A stretch of 64,000 bases of DNA from JBBSBR01 sp038251135 (GCA_038251135.1 JBBSBR010000001.1:1-64000); one strand, 5' to 3'; shown: positions 8,069 through 16,149, counted from the stretch's first letter. Numbers and translations: made by a program. The notes: generated by a model from the sequence alone, not told the origin.

Positions 8069-8425
8069 GTGGCCAACAGTCAAATTGCCGAGATGGTCGA
8101 TCGGCTCAACCAACTGCTCGGACACGGGATGGTCGCATCGCTGGCAGGTGCTGAAACTGCGAGCATCGCCGAGCGCTGGGCCGAACCCACCGGCAAGAAA
8201 CCCCCACCCGATGCCGTAGGGCGCCTCAAGATTGCCGCCAACTTAGCGGAGTACCTCGTACCTCTCATCGGCCGGGTCGATACTCGGACTTGGTTTTCGG
8301 AGCCGAGGATTCAGCTCAAAGGCAGTGATTACCGTCTCACACCGACCATCGCTTTGCGCAACTCTACCCCCGGAGACGAAGTTACCGTCAGACTCTGGGC
8401 GGCCGCCTACGAAATCGCCAGATAG
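8069..8425 (+). CDS. ParS/Xre/MbcA-like (DUF2384-type) protein
   Basis: A 118-aa soluble protein starting at GTG 8069 after a GGAGAG ribosome site. Residues ~18-90 follow the antitoxin/ParS pattern: a helix with LLGHGMVASLAGAETASIAERW, a P-rich turn, RLKIAANLAEYL as a second helix, then TRTWFSEPRIQLKG, which corresponds to the W-L-x-x-P-n motif. No RES-type toxin is adjacent. It has its own promoter and terminator, so it is a single-gene unit. The motif match is decent but untested by profile search. Confidence 0.7.
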   Translation: MANSQIAEMVDRLNQLLGHGMVASLAGAETASIAERWAEPTGKKPPPDAVGRLKIAANLAEYLVPLIGRVDTRTWFSEPRIQLKGSDYRLTPTIALRNSTPGDEVTVRLWAAAYEIAR

Positions 8426-8450
8426 TACATTCGGTTGCCCAACTCAGTTC

Positions 8451-8486
8451 AACCCCCCAAGGATCTCATCCAAGGGGGGTTATTTT
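8451..8486 (+). terminator. Intrinsic terminator after the ParS-like gene
   Basis: AACCCCCC pairs with GGGGGGTT across a 15-base loop and is followed by ATTTTCTATT on the plus strand. Confidence 0.75.
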
Positions 8487-8555
8487 CTATTAATGCCCGA
8501 ATAATCTGCTGCTATTCGATTTGTCGGCTGGTTACGCCAATGGCCACACGGCAGT

Positions 8556-9821
8556 CTAGGCCGAGATGGCGCGGGATAATTTCTTGATCAGAGTTTCGGT
8601 CGTGGTTTCGCTACCGACCATATCGAGGCCTAAGTTAGCCAAACCCATCGGCGTAATGTCGGCGTAGCTGGTGAGCTTACCGGTCTTATCTTTGACGCGG
8701 TTCACTTCGTCGGGGCTGATATGCGTGACGATCGGCTTGCGGGCAAAAGGCAGGGTTTTGTACCACTCAGAACCCTTCAGGGCGTCCATAATCTGCGGCA
8801 GCCCCGTACCGCCGCCGCACAGCATGATCTTGGCCGGTAGGTGATCCACGCGATCAAACTCTGCCAAACTTAGCTCCACACCCGACAGCCAGACCTTGAT
8901 ATCGCTGTTGACCGCCTCTTCGACGAATTTGACCCCCTTGGGTCCGAGTTTACCATCGGAATAGGCGATCTTCATCTCCTCGGCCTTCTCGAAGCTAACG
9001 TTGGCAACTTGAGCAATGCGCTTAGTAAAGGCGCGGCCACCAATGGCAAACATCTTGGTTCCCTCGACCCCGCCGTTATTGACGAGGGCGATGTCGGTAG
9101 TGCCGCCGCCGATATCGATGAAGATGGCGCTAAACTCGCCTGAGTCCTGGCCGCCAACGCTCTTGGCGACGGCAAAAGGCTCGGCGGCGATGCTCACGAG
9201 ATTTAAGTCGAGATCCTGGGCGACCGTCTGCAGCGCCCCCAGATGGACCATCGGCGCAAAGGCATTAAACAGCTGTATACTCACGTCGCGCCCCTGAAAG
9301 CCGATCGGATTGGTCACCCGATAGCCGTCTATCTGTACGTCGACAATGGCCGTATTCACGAGCTTAACTTCGATCTCTTTGAATCCGGTCTCCCAGGTTA
9401 GCTGCTCGCGGGCGCGCTCAAAGGCGCGGTATTGCACCCGATCGAGGATTTTCTTGAGCTCAATCATATCGATAGGGTCGCTCGGTGTCCCGCGCTTGTA
9501 ACGGATCACCGTCGACGCACCCTTCACGAGCTCGCCGGCGATACCGATGACGACATCTTTAGCCACCACCCCGGCCATCTTCTCGGCCATGCGCAGAGCG
9601 GCATCGCAATTTTCAACGACGCCGCGAATGTCGGTGACTGCCCCGGATTGCATATCCGACAGACGCTGCCGCTGACGGCCTACGCCGATAATTTCGATCT
9701 CGTTGCCCTGAACTTCGCCGATCAGGGCTTTTACGAATTCGGTGCCAATATCCAGCGCCACCAGATAACGCTGCTGGGGTTCCTTGGACTTACGGGTAAA
9801 TTTATCGAGCAACTTGGCCAT
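8556..9821 (-). CDS. ftsA: FtsA/PilM-family actin-like ATPase
   Basis: A 421-aa ATPase of the actin fold. The phosphate-1 loop is LVALDIGTEFVKALIGEV (about residues 20-37), phosphate-2 is FIDIGGGTTDIALV (near 234-247) and the adenosine motif is IMLCGGGTGLP (about 328-338). The inserted SHS2/1C subdomain (about 90-210) makes it FtsA or PilM rather than MreB or DnaK. FtsA tethers FtsZ to the membrane and PilM is its type IV pilus relative. The next genes downstream encode pilin-like membrane proteins, so PilM cannot be excluded. I see no clear C-terminal amphipathic helix beyond TETLIKKLSRAI. Confidence 0.85.
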   Translation of the reverse strand: MAKLLDKFTRKSKEPQQRYLVALDIGTEFVKALIGEVQGNEIEIIGVGRQRQRLSDMQSGAVTDIRGVVENCDAALRMAEKMAGVVAKDVVIGIAGELVKGASTVIRYKRGTPSDPIDMIELKKILDRVQYRAFERAREQLTWETGFKEIEVKLVNTAIVDVQIDGYRVTNPIGFQGRDVSIQLFNAFAPMVHLGALQTVAQDLDLNLVSIAAEPFAVAKSVGGQDSGEFSAIFIDIGGGTTDIALVNNGGVEGTKMFAIGGRAFTKRIAQVANVSFEKAEEMKIAYSDGKLGPKGVKFVEEAVNSDIKVWLSGVELSLAEFDRVDHLPAKIMLCGGGTGLPQIMDALKGSEWYKTLPFARKPIVTHISPDEVNRVKDKTGKLTSYADITPMGLANLGLDMVGSETTTETLIKKLSRAISA

Positions 9822-9874
9822 GAGTATATCTTTATATATTGATTGTACTGCTTAAGCTAAGCGCTGCCAAACTA

Positions 9875-10186
9875 CTAAGGCGTTGTCGTCTTGGAAGTCG
9901 GCGTCGGGGTAGACTTCGAGGCGGAAGTAGGTACGGGTGTCGCGGATGGCGAAACATTATCCGTGGCGGCCGGTAGGGCGCTCTCGTTGGCGGCCGGAGT
10001 CGAAGGAGACTGAGCCTCTCGAAGCTGGTTTCGCAAGCTGCTCAGGTTGCCGGACTGGGAGTCAAGCTGCGCCTGCAGATCAGAGTTCTTCGAGTAGAGC
10101 ATGTAGCCGCCAATGCCGGCGCCTACCACGAGAACGGCGATTACGAGCCACTGAAACATTACTACTTTGCTATTTGGGTCTTTCAT
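9875..10186 (-). CDS. Small membrane protein with Pro/Ser/Thr tail
   Basis: A 103-aa protein: one membrane helix (residues 11-31), a short coiled coil (SDLQAQLDSQSGNLSSLRNQLREAQ region, about 34-58) and a low-complexity tail rich in P, S, T and A that would lie outside the cell. A GGAGTG ribosome site precedes the ATG by 5 bases. It sits between the pilin-like gene at 10206 and the FtsA/PilM gene, same strand, probably one operon. No known family recognised. Confidence 0.75.
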   Translation of the reverse strand: MKDPNSKVVMFQWLVIAVLVVGAGIGGYMLYSKNSDLQAQLDSQSGNLSSLRNQLREAQSPSTPAANESALPAATDNVSPSATPVPTSASKSTPTPTSKTTTP

Positions 10187-10205
10187 AAATTCACTCCTAA
10201 TATTG

Positions 10206-10823
10206 TTACTGCGACAGGGTCTTCAAAATGGTACTGACCAAAGCGGCATCGGCGGCGGCGGCATCGGCGCGGCCGACGGTACTGGTGGCGCAGGTATTGC
10301 CGGGGTTGTTGTAGTAGTAATACTTATACCCGCCAAGCGCGACTATCAACTTGTTGCTGGACGGAGCCGCTTGGGATGATGGCCGGCGCACCAGTTGGCC
10401 CAGCGCCGAACCCGGAGCGCAGTTTGGGTACTTGGTCGAAAAACTATCCGACTTAAATCCGGCGACGAGCGCCCCGGTGGTCTGCGAGGCAATCATGGCA
10501 TAACTCAGGTCGGTCAGCGGATCGCTCGGCGTCAGCTTAACTCCCATCTCGGGAATCGCCAAACTTGCAGCGGCCGCAACGGCGGCCGGGCTCGGGCTGG
10601 GCGAAGGGGTTGCGCTCGGCTCCGGAGCCGCGCTTGCCGTACCCGCCAATGCATCCTGCTTAACCTGATACCGCAGATCGGTCAATTCGCCCTGGGTCTG
10701 GCGCTTGTCGTCTTGAGCATTCTTATAGATCGAGTAATTAAGATACATCGAAGCGGCGAGCCCCACCGAGAGGGTTGCGATAATAACCGCCGACAATACG
10801 CCAATTCCGCCTTTTTCCGTCAT
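10206..10823 (-). CDS. Pilin-like single-TM protein, function unknown
   Basis: A 205-aa protein from ATG 10823, chosen because GGTGGAG sits 6 bases upstream; in-frame starts further up lack a site. Residues 1-30 carry a membrane helix (GVLSAVIIATLSVGLAASMY), followed by a coiled coil, a Pro/Ser linker and a ~100-aa C-terminal domain with two Cys that could form a disulfide. This resembles type IV pilin-like proteins without the prepilin Glu5 motif. First gene of the operon leading to the FtsA/PilM ATPase. Confidence 0.75.
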   Translation of the reverse strand: MTEKGGIGVLSAVIIATLSVGLAASMYLNYSIYKNAQDDKRQTQGELTDLRYQVKQDALAGTASAAPEPSATPSPSPSPAAVAAAASLAIPEMGVKLTPSDPLTDLSYAMIASQTTGALVAGFKSDSFSTKYPNCAPGSALGQLVRRPSSQAAPSSNKLIVALGGYKYYYYNNPGNTCATSTVGRADAAAADAALVSTILKTLSQ

Positions 10824-10899
10824 GCTTAACTCCACCATAGACGTTAGTAGTATAACCGTCATCATCTGATAATTGAAGACTTCTCGTGGGTTCGGCTAT

Positions 10900-10928
10900 T
10901 GACTGCCGGACCGGATGTGATTAGGATA
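10900..10928 (+). promoter_or_regulatory. Promoter of the HIT-like gene
   Basis: TTGACT (10900-10905) and TAGGAT (10923-10928) with a 17-base spacer, 57 bases before the ATG at 10986. Confidence 0.6.
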
Positions 10929-10985
10929 TTTAACGCTCGACCATGCCGGCCGTGAGCACTTCCAAGGTCAAAAGGAGACTGGGTT

Positions 10986-11438
10986 ATGCCCTGTGAGATA
11001 TGCGAGCTGTCCGATCAGACCGTCAGCCAGGTGATCGACGGTGCCTACTGGACCGCCGTCGTCTCGCCCGACCAGGTCAACCTCGGGCACTGCCTAGTGA
11101 TCTTGAAGCACCACAAGCCAAGCATCAGCAGTCTCGCTGCCCGCGAGGTCGCCGAATGGCACGAGATCGCCAAACAGCTTGAAGACGCAATCGGCGCGGC
11201 TTTCGAGCCGACGCTGTTCGATTGGACCTGTCTGACGGTTGCGGAGCACAGTCCGGGACGCAACCTCAATCCCCATGTGTTCTGGCACATCATTCCGAGG
11301 TACGAAAAGGCGGCTCGTTTTAACGGCCAAACCTTCTTGGATCCCAACTTCGGACACCGCTACGAGCTCGACCGGCGCATTTCCGAACCGGCCCTCACGA
11401 CAAAAATTGCCTCGACGATCCGCCGCTCTATCCCCTAG
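10986..11438 (+). CDS. HIT-superfamily protein lacking the nucleophilic histidine
   Basis: A 150-aa protein with the HIT fold of nucleotide hydrolases/transferases. An N-terminal CEIC pair could bind metal. NLGHCLVILKHH (about residues 37-48) matches the HIT core GH.lviPk.H, and NPHVFWHIIPRY (about 96-107) matches the active-site strand. The family motif is H-x-H-x-H, and here the middle His, the nucleophile, is Phe (codon TTC), so normal hydrolysis is unlikely. It has its own promoter, an AAAGGAGA ribosome site and its own terminator, so it is a single-gene unit. Confidence 0.85.
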   Translation: MPCEICELSDQTVSQVIDGAYWTAVVSPDQVNLGHCLVILKHHKPSISSLAAREVAEWHEIAKQLEDAIGAAFEPTLFDWTCLTVAEHSPGRNLNPHVFWHIIPRYEKAARFNGQTFLDPNFGHRYELDRRISEPALTTKIASTIRRSIP

Positions 11439-11456
11439 CCTAGCGCTGGGGTTTTT
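11432..11456 (+). terminator. Intrinsic terminator after the HIT-like gene
   Basis: CCCC-AGC pairs with GCTGGGG (one bulged T) and is followed by TTTTT. The hairpin contains the stop codon of the HIT gene. Confidence 0.75.
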
Positions 11457-11546
11457 CATGACTTAGGTAAAAGATATCGTTGCAAAAATTTACCCGCGTG
11501 GCATAGTATGCTCAGTCCTTTTACAAAACGCCGGGAGGAGAAGACA

Positions 11547-12269
11547 ATGGTCGCCCATGCCCCCACCGCTTACCAGCCGCGAAACAGCTCGATGGATAAT
11601 CTCTATGGGGCCCTTCTGCGCCCGGCTTGGCCCTACCTTGAAGCTCGACGCCGGAGAACCTGGGTCCGCCAACTGCCGAACTCCCTGACTACGATCCGGA
11701 TGGTTCTGGCATGGCCGGTTGCGTTCCAACTTGGTAAAGCGGTCAAATCCGATTCCGGCGCGTGGACGATGACGGTCTGGATTCTGGCCGTCGTAGCTCT
11801 CTTTGCCTCCGACGGACTCGACGGCACCTTGGCCAACCGGCTCCGGATCACTACCGGTTACGGGCGCATCGCAGATCCCATCGCCGACAAGGTCTTGGTC
11901 TTCGGCCTGATGGTGGTCTTTGTCGAGACCGGAGTTCAGCTCCTGCCAACAAACCTCTCGACGGCCTTGATTATCCTCGTGGTAATCCGGGTAGCGATCG
12001 ATGCGGCGCTCATTGCAGTGACCCTGGCCGAAGCGGTTAAGAAACGTCGACCCAAGGCCGAAAAGTGGGGCAAGCGCAAGCTTGCCACCGATGCTCTGAC
12101 GACCGTACTGCTAACCGGCGGCCTCTGGCTGGCATCGAGTCACTACCCGCGCCCGGGAAATACTCTGGTCGCCGGTGGGTGCGCCTTGCTTTCGGTCGCA
12201 GCCTATCTGGGCGTCCGCAGCATTCACGGCCACTGGCTAAATCTCCGCGGCACCGCAACGGCCCCCTGA
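11547..12269 (+). CDS. CDP-alcohol phosphatidyltransferase
   Basis: A 240-aa integral membrane enzyme of the PgsA/CdsA-partner family, joining a CDP-lipid to an alcohol phosphate. Start ATG 11547 is set by GGAGGAG six bases upstream. Five to six membrane segments are visible. The signature D-x2-D-G-x2-A-R...G-x3-D-x3-D reads SDGLDGTLANR...GRIADPIAD: all acidic metal ligands are present, but the conserved Arg after Ala is Asn, with an Arg one place later. PgsA (glycerol phosphate acceptor) is the best guess; the acceptor cannot be told from sequence. It is flanked by terminators. Confidence 0.9.
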   Translation: MVAHAPTAYQPRNSSMDNLYGALLRPAWPYLEARRRRTWVRQLPNSLTTIRMVLAWPVAFQLGKAVKSDSGAWTMTVWILAVVALFASDGLDGTLANRLRITTGYGRIADPIADKVLVFGLMVVFVETGVQLLPTNLSTALIILVVIRVAIDAALIAVTLAEAVKKRRPKAEKWGKRKLATDALTTVLLTGGLWLASSHYPRPGNTLVAGGCALLSVAAYLGVRSIHGHWLNLRGTATAP

Positions 12270-12297
12270 CTTCATTTGTCGGGCGGCCGCTTTTTTT
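12260..12297 (+). terminator. Intrinsic terminator after the phosphatidyltransferase gene
   Basis: GGCCCCCTGAC pairs imperfectly with GTCGGGCGGCC and is followed by seven T residues. The alaS gene converges from the other side. Confidence 0.75.
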
Positions 12298-12311
12298 GTA
12301 ATAATCAGGTG

Positions 12312-14198
12312 CTAGGAGACCAACCCGGCCTTGATACGCCGTACGCCCGAGCTCGACGATTCCTCTTTGAGTATCTTGAATCTTTTGCCGTCGGCCGCTA
12401 ATGCGCCGGTGTGCTCCACGTGCGGTCCGCCGCATATCTCCTTGGAGTACCAGTCGCCGTCCGGATCACCGGCCGTATAGACTTTGACCGTATCACCGTA
12501 CTTGTCGCCAAATGCCCCCAACGCGCCTTCCGCAAAAGCCTGTTCCGTCGGAATCTCGCGAAAGCCCATCGGCCAATCCTTGGTTATCTGTTCATTAACG
12601 ATTTGCTCAACTTTGGCGACCTGCTCAGTCGTCATCTTTTCGCCATGGCTAAAATCAAAGCGCAGCCGTTCAGGGGTAATATTGCTCCCCCGCTGAACCA
12701 CGTGGTCGCCGAGAACCAGCCGCAGTGCTTTGTAAAGCAAGTGGGTCGCCGTATGGTACTTGACCGACATCTCGCTATGGTCGGCCAGTCCGCCTTTGAA
12801 TTGGCCGGCACTGGCGGTCCGGGAGCGCTCTTTCTGCTCGGCCATCAACCGGTCGAAGTCCTGGCGCCAATCAATATCGATATCGATCTGCCGCTCTTTG
12901 GCCTCTTCGATGGTCAGCTCCCACGGGAAGCCGTAGGTGTCGGACAACAAGAATATGCTCTCGCCGTTCAAACTACCGTTCGAGAGTTTTTCAAACTCCC
13001 GCACGCCCCGCTCGAGAGTCTTGCGGAACTGCGCCTCCTCCCGAACCAGCACGTCGATCACCTCGAACTCTCGCTGGGCAACCTCGGGATAATCGTCACG
13101 GTAGAGTTTGGTAATGACCGGGATTGCGTGTTTCAAAAAATCATCGGTGAGGCCGAGGGCATGGGCCTGGCGGATGGCTCGTCGGACCAGCCTCCGGAGG
13201 ACATAACCTTGTTGATTGTTGCTCGGCACCACCCCGTCGACGGCCAGGAAGGTAGCGGCGCGCAGATGGTCGGCAATGATACGCATGGGGGCGGTACTCG
13301 TCTCGTATGACTTGCCGGACAGTTTCTCAAGCTCGACGATGATCGGCCAGATCAGGCTGATCCGGTAGACATCCGGCGAGTCGATGGCGGCCGCCGCAAT
13401 TCTCTCCAAACCCGACCCGTGGTCAATATTTTGGCTCTTTAAAGGCACGAATGATTTTTGCGTTTCTTTGACATAGGTCATAAAGACATTATTGCCCAGC
13501 TCCATAAACCGGCCGCAGTCACAGTTGGGGTGGCAATGCTCGCCAAATTCAGGATCATGCGGGGTGCCAAAATCGTAGAACATCTCCGAGTCCGGACCGC
13601 ACGGATCGCCGATCGGCGTAGTGGCCGGCTTGCCGCCGCGACTCCACCAGTTTTTTGATCCGTCGTAGTAGAAAATTCGCTCATCCTTATGCATGCCACG
13701 GCCGTAGCCGGCCGCTTCGGAACCTATCTCGGCCACCTTGGCCTTAATTCCCTTCGTCTCGAACAGACGCTGCCAAATCTCGGCGGCTTCGGCGTCTTTG
13801 GCAATGCCGAACTCCGGCGCCCCGATAAAGCAGGTAACATATATCTTATTCGGATCCAGGCCTACGATCTCAGTCAAAAATTCAAACATCCACGGGATCT
13901 GCTCATCCTTAAAGTATGCCCCAAAACTCCAATTACCGAGCATTTCAAAAAATGTCGTGTGGCGATTGTCGCCGATCTCTTCAATGTCCTCGGCTCGAAA
14001 GGCCGGTTGCGAATCTACGACCCTGTCCCCCGCCGGATGCCGGGTCCCGAGCAGGTATGGCAGCAGCGGCTGCATGCCGCTGCCCGTGAAGAGCGTCGTC
14101 GCGTCTTCTTGCGGCACTAAATTGGCGCGAGGAATCACTACATGCCGGCGTTCGGCAAAGAATTTCAGGTAGGCTGAGCGAATTTCTTGGGTTGTCAT
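12312..14198 (-). CDS. alaS: Alanyl-tRNA synthetase, short form without C-Ala domain
   Basis: A 628-aa class II synthetase charging tRNA-Ala. The aminoacylation domain begins with the ~25-residue start and motif 1/2 region (FFAERRHVVIPR, FRAEDIEEIGDNRHTTFFEMLGNWSFG). The editing domain carries HTATHLL and CGGPHVEHTG zinc/editing residues. It ends just after the editing domain with SSSGVRRIKAGLVS, so the usual ~240-residue oligomerisation/DHHA1 C-Ala part is absent (E. coli AlaRS is ~875 aa). TACAAT ends 7 bases before the ATG, preceded by TGC, and there is no Shine-Dalgarno: leaderless start likely. Confidence 0.96.
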   Translation of the reverse strand: MTTQEIRSAYLKFFAERRHVVIPRANLVPQEDATTLFTGSGMQPLLPYLLGTRHPAGDRVVDSQPAFRAEDIEEIGDNRHTTFFEMLGNWSFGAYFKDEQIPWMFEFLTEIVGLDPNKIYVTCFIGAPEFGIAKDAEAAEIWQRLFETKGIKAKVAEIGSEAAGYGRGMHKDERIFYYDGSKNWWSRGGKPATTPIGDPCGPDSEMFYDFGTPHDPEFGEHCHPNCDCGRFMELGNNVFMTYVKETQKSFVPLKSQNIDHGSGLERIAAAAIDSPDVYRISLIWPIIVELEKLSGKSYETSTAPMRIIADHLRAATFLAVDGVVPSNNQQGYVLRRLVRRAIRQAHALGLTDDFLKHAIPVITKLYRDDYPEVAQREFEVIDVLVREEAQFRKTLERGVREFEKLSNGSLNGESIFLLSDTYGFPWELTIEEAKERQIDIDIDWRQDFDRLMAEQKERSRTASAGQFKGGLADHSEMSVKYHTATHLLYKALRLVLGDHVVQRGSNITPERLRFDFSHGEKMTTEQVAKVEQIVNEQITKDWPMGFREIPTEQAFAEGALGAFGDKYGDTVKVYTAGDPDGDWYSKEICGGPHVEHTGALAADGKRFKILKEESSSSGVRRIKAGLVS

Positions 14199-14256
14199 AG
14201 GTAGTATTGTAGCAAAATGATCTGTTGATATGAAAAATTAACCAGTTTCGACACGG

Positions 14257-14290
14257 AAAAGAGCGGCTTCACACCTGGTGAAACCGCTCT
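14257..14290 (-). terminator. Intrinsic terminator after the 14334 gene
   Basis: On the minus strand AGAGCGGTTTCAC pairs with GTGAAGCCGCTCT and is followed by TTTTCC. It ends the short gene upstream and separates it from alaS. Confidence 0.8.
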
Positions 14291-14333
14291 GATCCAATCG
14301 CATTTTCGGTGAAAGTTGCCATCCGCTCTCTCC

Positions 14334-14666
14334 TTAGCAAGCTTGAGAAAGTCCGGGCGACGATCGATTCTCGGTTGCTGCATCCGCAGGCATCGTCGGG
14401 TGGTCGAGCCAGTCCATAAGCCGGGCGGTATCGTTGCCGGCTGCAAGCGGGCGGTAGATCTCAAGCCACTCGGCCAGCCATGCCTCGCTGATGTTCCAGT
14501 AGTTGCATAGCCGCTGCAAACGATCACGATCATTTGCCCTGAGCTCTTGGAATGCGATCTTGGTCAGAAAGATCTTCACCGCCCCGGCCAGATCCGGGAT
14601 CGTCTCCCCGGCCGGGATTTGGATCGCTGCCAGTTTCGCGTACCACTGCGCGACATCATTGCACAT
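14334..14666 (-). CDS. Small soluble protein, function unknown
   Basis: A 110-aa protein from ATG 14666, set by a strong AGGAGG eight bases upstream; the in-frame ATG at 14726 lies in the promoter zone. It is mostly helical and Trp/Leu rich (WYAKLAAIQIP, LQRLCNYWNISEAWLAEWLEIY, LMDWLDHP). The MDWLDHP segment faintly recalls the W-L-x-x-P motif of ParS/Xre proteins at 1680 and 8069, but I would not assign it. It is a single-gene unit with a plausible promoter (GTGACA/TGTATT around 14725-14755) and a strong terminator. Confidence 0.7.
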   Translation of the reverse strand: MCNDVAQWYAKLAAIQIPAGETIPDLAGAVKIFLTKIAFQELRANDRDRLQRLCNYWNISEAWLAEWLEIYRPLAAGNDTARLMDWLDHPTMPADAATENRSSPGLSQAC

Positions 14667-14748
14667 GACCTTCACCTCCTCTCCCAATGAAAGGTACGAT
14701 TGGACGTAGGTAATTCTAGAATACAAATTTACGGGAATACATTGTCAC

Positions 14749-15792
14749 TTATTCCAAACTAATTAGGCCGCCACCGACCACCCTTTCATGATCGTAGACA
14801 ACCGCCGATTGGCCGCCGGCGACGGCCCGCTCGGCACGCTCAAGGCGAACCGTCGCTCGGTTGACCTTCATCGAGAGCGTACCGGGGATCAGCGCACCGC
14901 GATGGCGCAGGCGCAGTCGATACGTTCGGCCGGTTTCCGGCGCATCATCAATCCAGTGGAGGTTTGTCAGGCCAAATTCGGCCGTCGCCAATTCGAGATC
15001 ATTGGGATTATCCGTGACGGTAACGGTATTGGCGGCCATATCTTTGGCGAGCACATAATACGGTCCGCCTCCGCCGATCCCCAGACCCTGACGCTGACCG
15101 ACGGTATAGAAGACGGCACCCTCATGGGTACCGATTTTGGCGCCGTCACGATTCAAAATGCTCCCAGGCGTCGCAGCGATATATTGCCCCAGAAAGGCCT
15201 TGATACCCACTTCACCCACAAAACAGATCCCCTGTGAGTCAGGCTTATTGGCAGTGGGCAGGTCAAATTCAACAGCCAGCTGTCGGACTTCGGGTTTCGT
15301 CAGATCCCCCAACGGAAAGATCGTCCGTGCCAGCGCCGCAGGTGTAATGCGGTAGAGAAAGTAACTTTGGTCCTTATTGGCATCGATCCCCATGGCGAGC
15401 CGACCGTCGAGGTTGCGTGCATAATGGCCAGTCGCGATCAGATCGGCACCGTCGGCCAGCGCCGCATCGAGAAAGAGTTTGAATTTAATCTCCTGATTAC
15501 ACATGATATCCGGATTAGGCGTTCGTCCGGCCTGATACTCCGCTATCATCGCGTCCACGACTTTTTCTTTGTATTCCGACTGAAAGTCAAAAAACTTAAA
15601 GGGAATGTCGACCGCCACGGCCGCCGCGCGCGCATCGGCTAAGTCCTGCTTCCAGGGACAAGCGATACCGGCGACATCCAGCGTCCAATTCTTCATATAG
15701 ACGCCCACGACCTTATAGCCCTGCTGAACCAGCAAGGCGGCCGCTACCGACGAATCAACTCCGCCGCTCATTCCAACGTAGACCTTTTTCAT
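14749..15792 (-). CDS. mnmA: tRNA-specific 2-thiouridylase MnmA
   Basis: MnmA adds sulfur to U34 of tRNA-Lys, -Glu and -Gln. The 347-aa protein shows the PP-loop GMSGGVDSSVAA (residues 8-19), the first catalytic Cys in MCNQEIKF, and the second Cys in QGICFVG; the C-terminal beta barrel is complete. Sulfur would come from the cysteine desulfurase encoded at 17817, and its substrate tRNA-Glu (TTC) is at 37413. A TAGAAT box lies 9 bases before the ATG with no ribosome site. Confidence 0.97.
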   Translation of the reverse strand: MKKVYVGMSGGVDSSVAAALLVQQGYKVVGVYMKNWTLDVAGIACPWKQDLADARAAAVAVDIPFKFFDFQSEYKEKVVDAMIAEYQAGRTPNPDIMCNQEIKFKLFLDAALADGADLIATGHYARNLDGRLAMGIDANKDQSYFLYRITPAALARTIFPLGDLTKPEVRQLAVEFDLPTANKPDSQGICFVGEVGIKAFLGQYIAATPGSILNRDGAKIGTHEGAVFYTVGQRQGLGIGGGGPYYVLAKDMAANTVTVTDNPNDLELATAEFGLTNLHWIDDAPETGRTYRLRLRHRGALIPGTLSMKVNRATVRLERAERAVAGGQSAVVYDHERVVGGGLISLE

Positions 15793-15825
15793 AACTGCTA
15801 GATTCTACGGCAATTAGGGAGAAAA

Positions 15826-16149
15826 TTAAATAGCCTTACCTGTGTCGGTATTTGGATGAATCACTTTGAGCCGTTCGACATCGCGTGAATCCTCGATGAG
15901 GGCGGTACGCATCAGACGTTGCTCTTCTTTGATCTCGACGACCTCGGACTTCAGTTCGCCAACGTCCGTCTTCAGTATCGCGACGTCCGTCTTCAGCACC
16001 GCGACGTCCTCCTTAAGTACGGCGACATCGTCTTTCAGAACTGCGATATCCTCCTTCATTACGGGGATATCGCTCACATACTCCATAATGGCATCGAATT
16101 TGCCGTTCATATCTTCCAACAAAACTTGGGTTCGATCATCGTCACGCAC
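15826..16149 (-). CDS. Coiled-coil protein built from heptad repeats
   Basis: A 107-aa protein from GTG 16149 (GAGGAG nine bases upstream; a TTG at 16158 is too close to it). The centre holds about seven tandem heptads of the form V-A-V-L-K-(E/T/D)-D, extending into GELKSEVVEIKEEQRL. At DNA level this is a tandem repeat with a 21-base unit, about 15950-16070. It should form a long parallel coiled coil. No family call; similar short proteins often come from expanding repeats. Confidence 0.75.
   Translation of the reverse strand: MRDDDRTQVLLEDMNGKFDAIMEYVSDIPVMKEDIAVLKDDVAVLKEDVAVLKTDVAILKTDVGELKSEVVEIKEEQRLMRTALIEDSRDVERLKVIHPNTDTGKAI

Noticed and set aside
12411..13310. 299-aa plus-strand reading frame
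   Set aside because: Antisense to alaS, whose protein has all class II motifs; the long frame comes from codon bias.
14199..14260. T-box leader for alaS
   Set aside because: The predicted start of transcription leaves no leader at all, and no T-box sequence is seen.
15950..16070. CRISPR-like array
   Set aside because: The 21-base repeats have no spacers and encode coiled-coil heptads.
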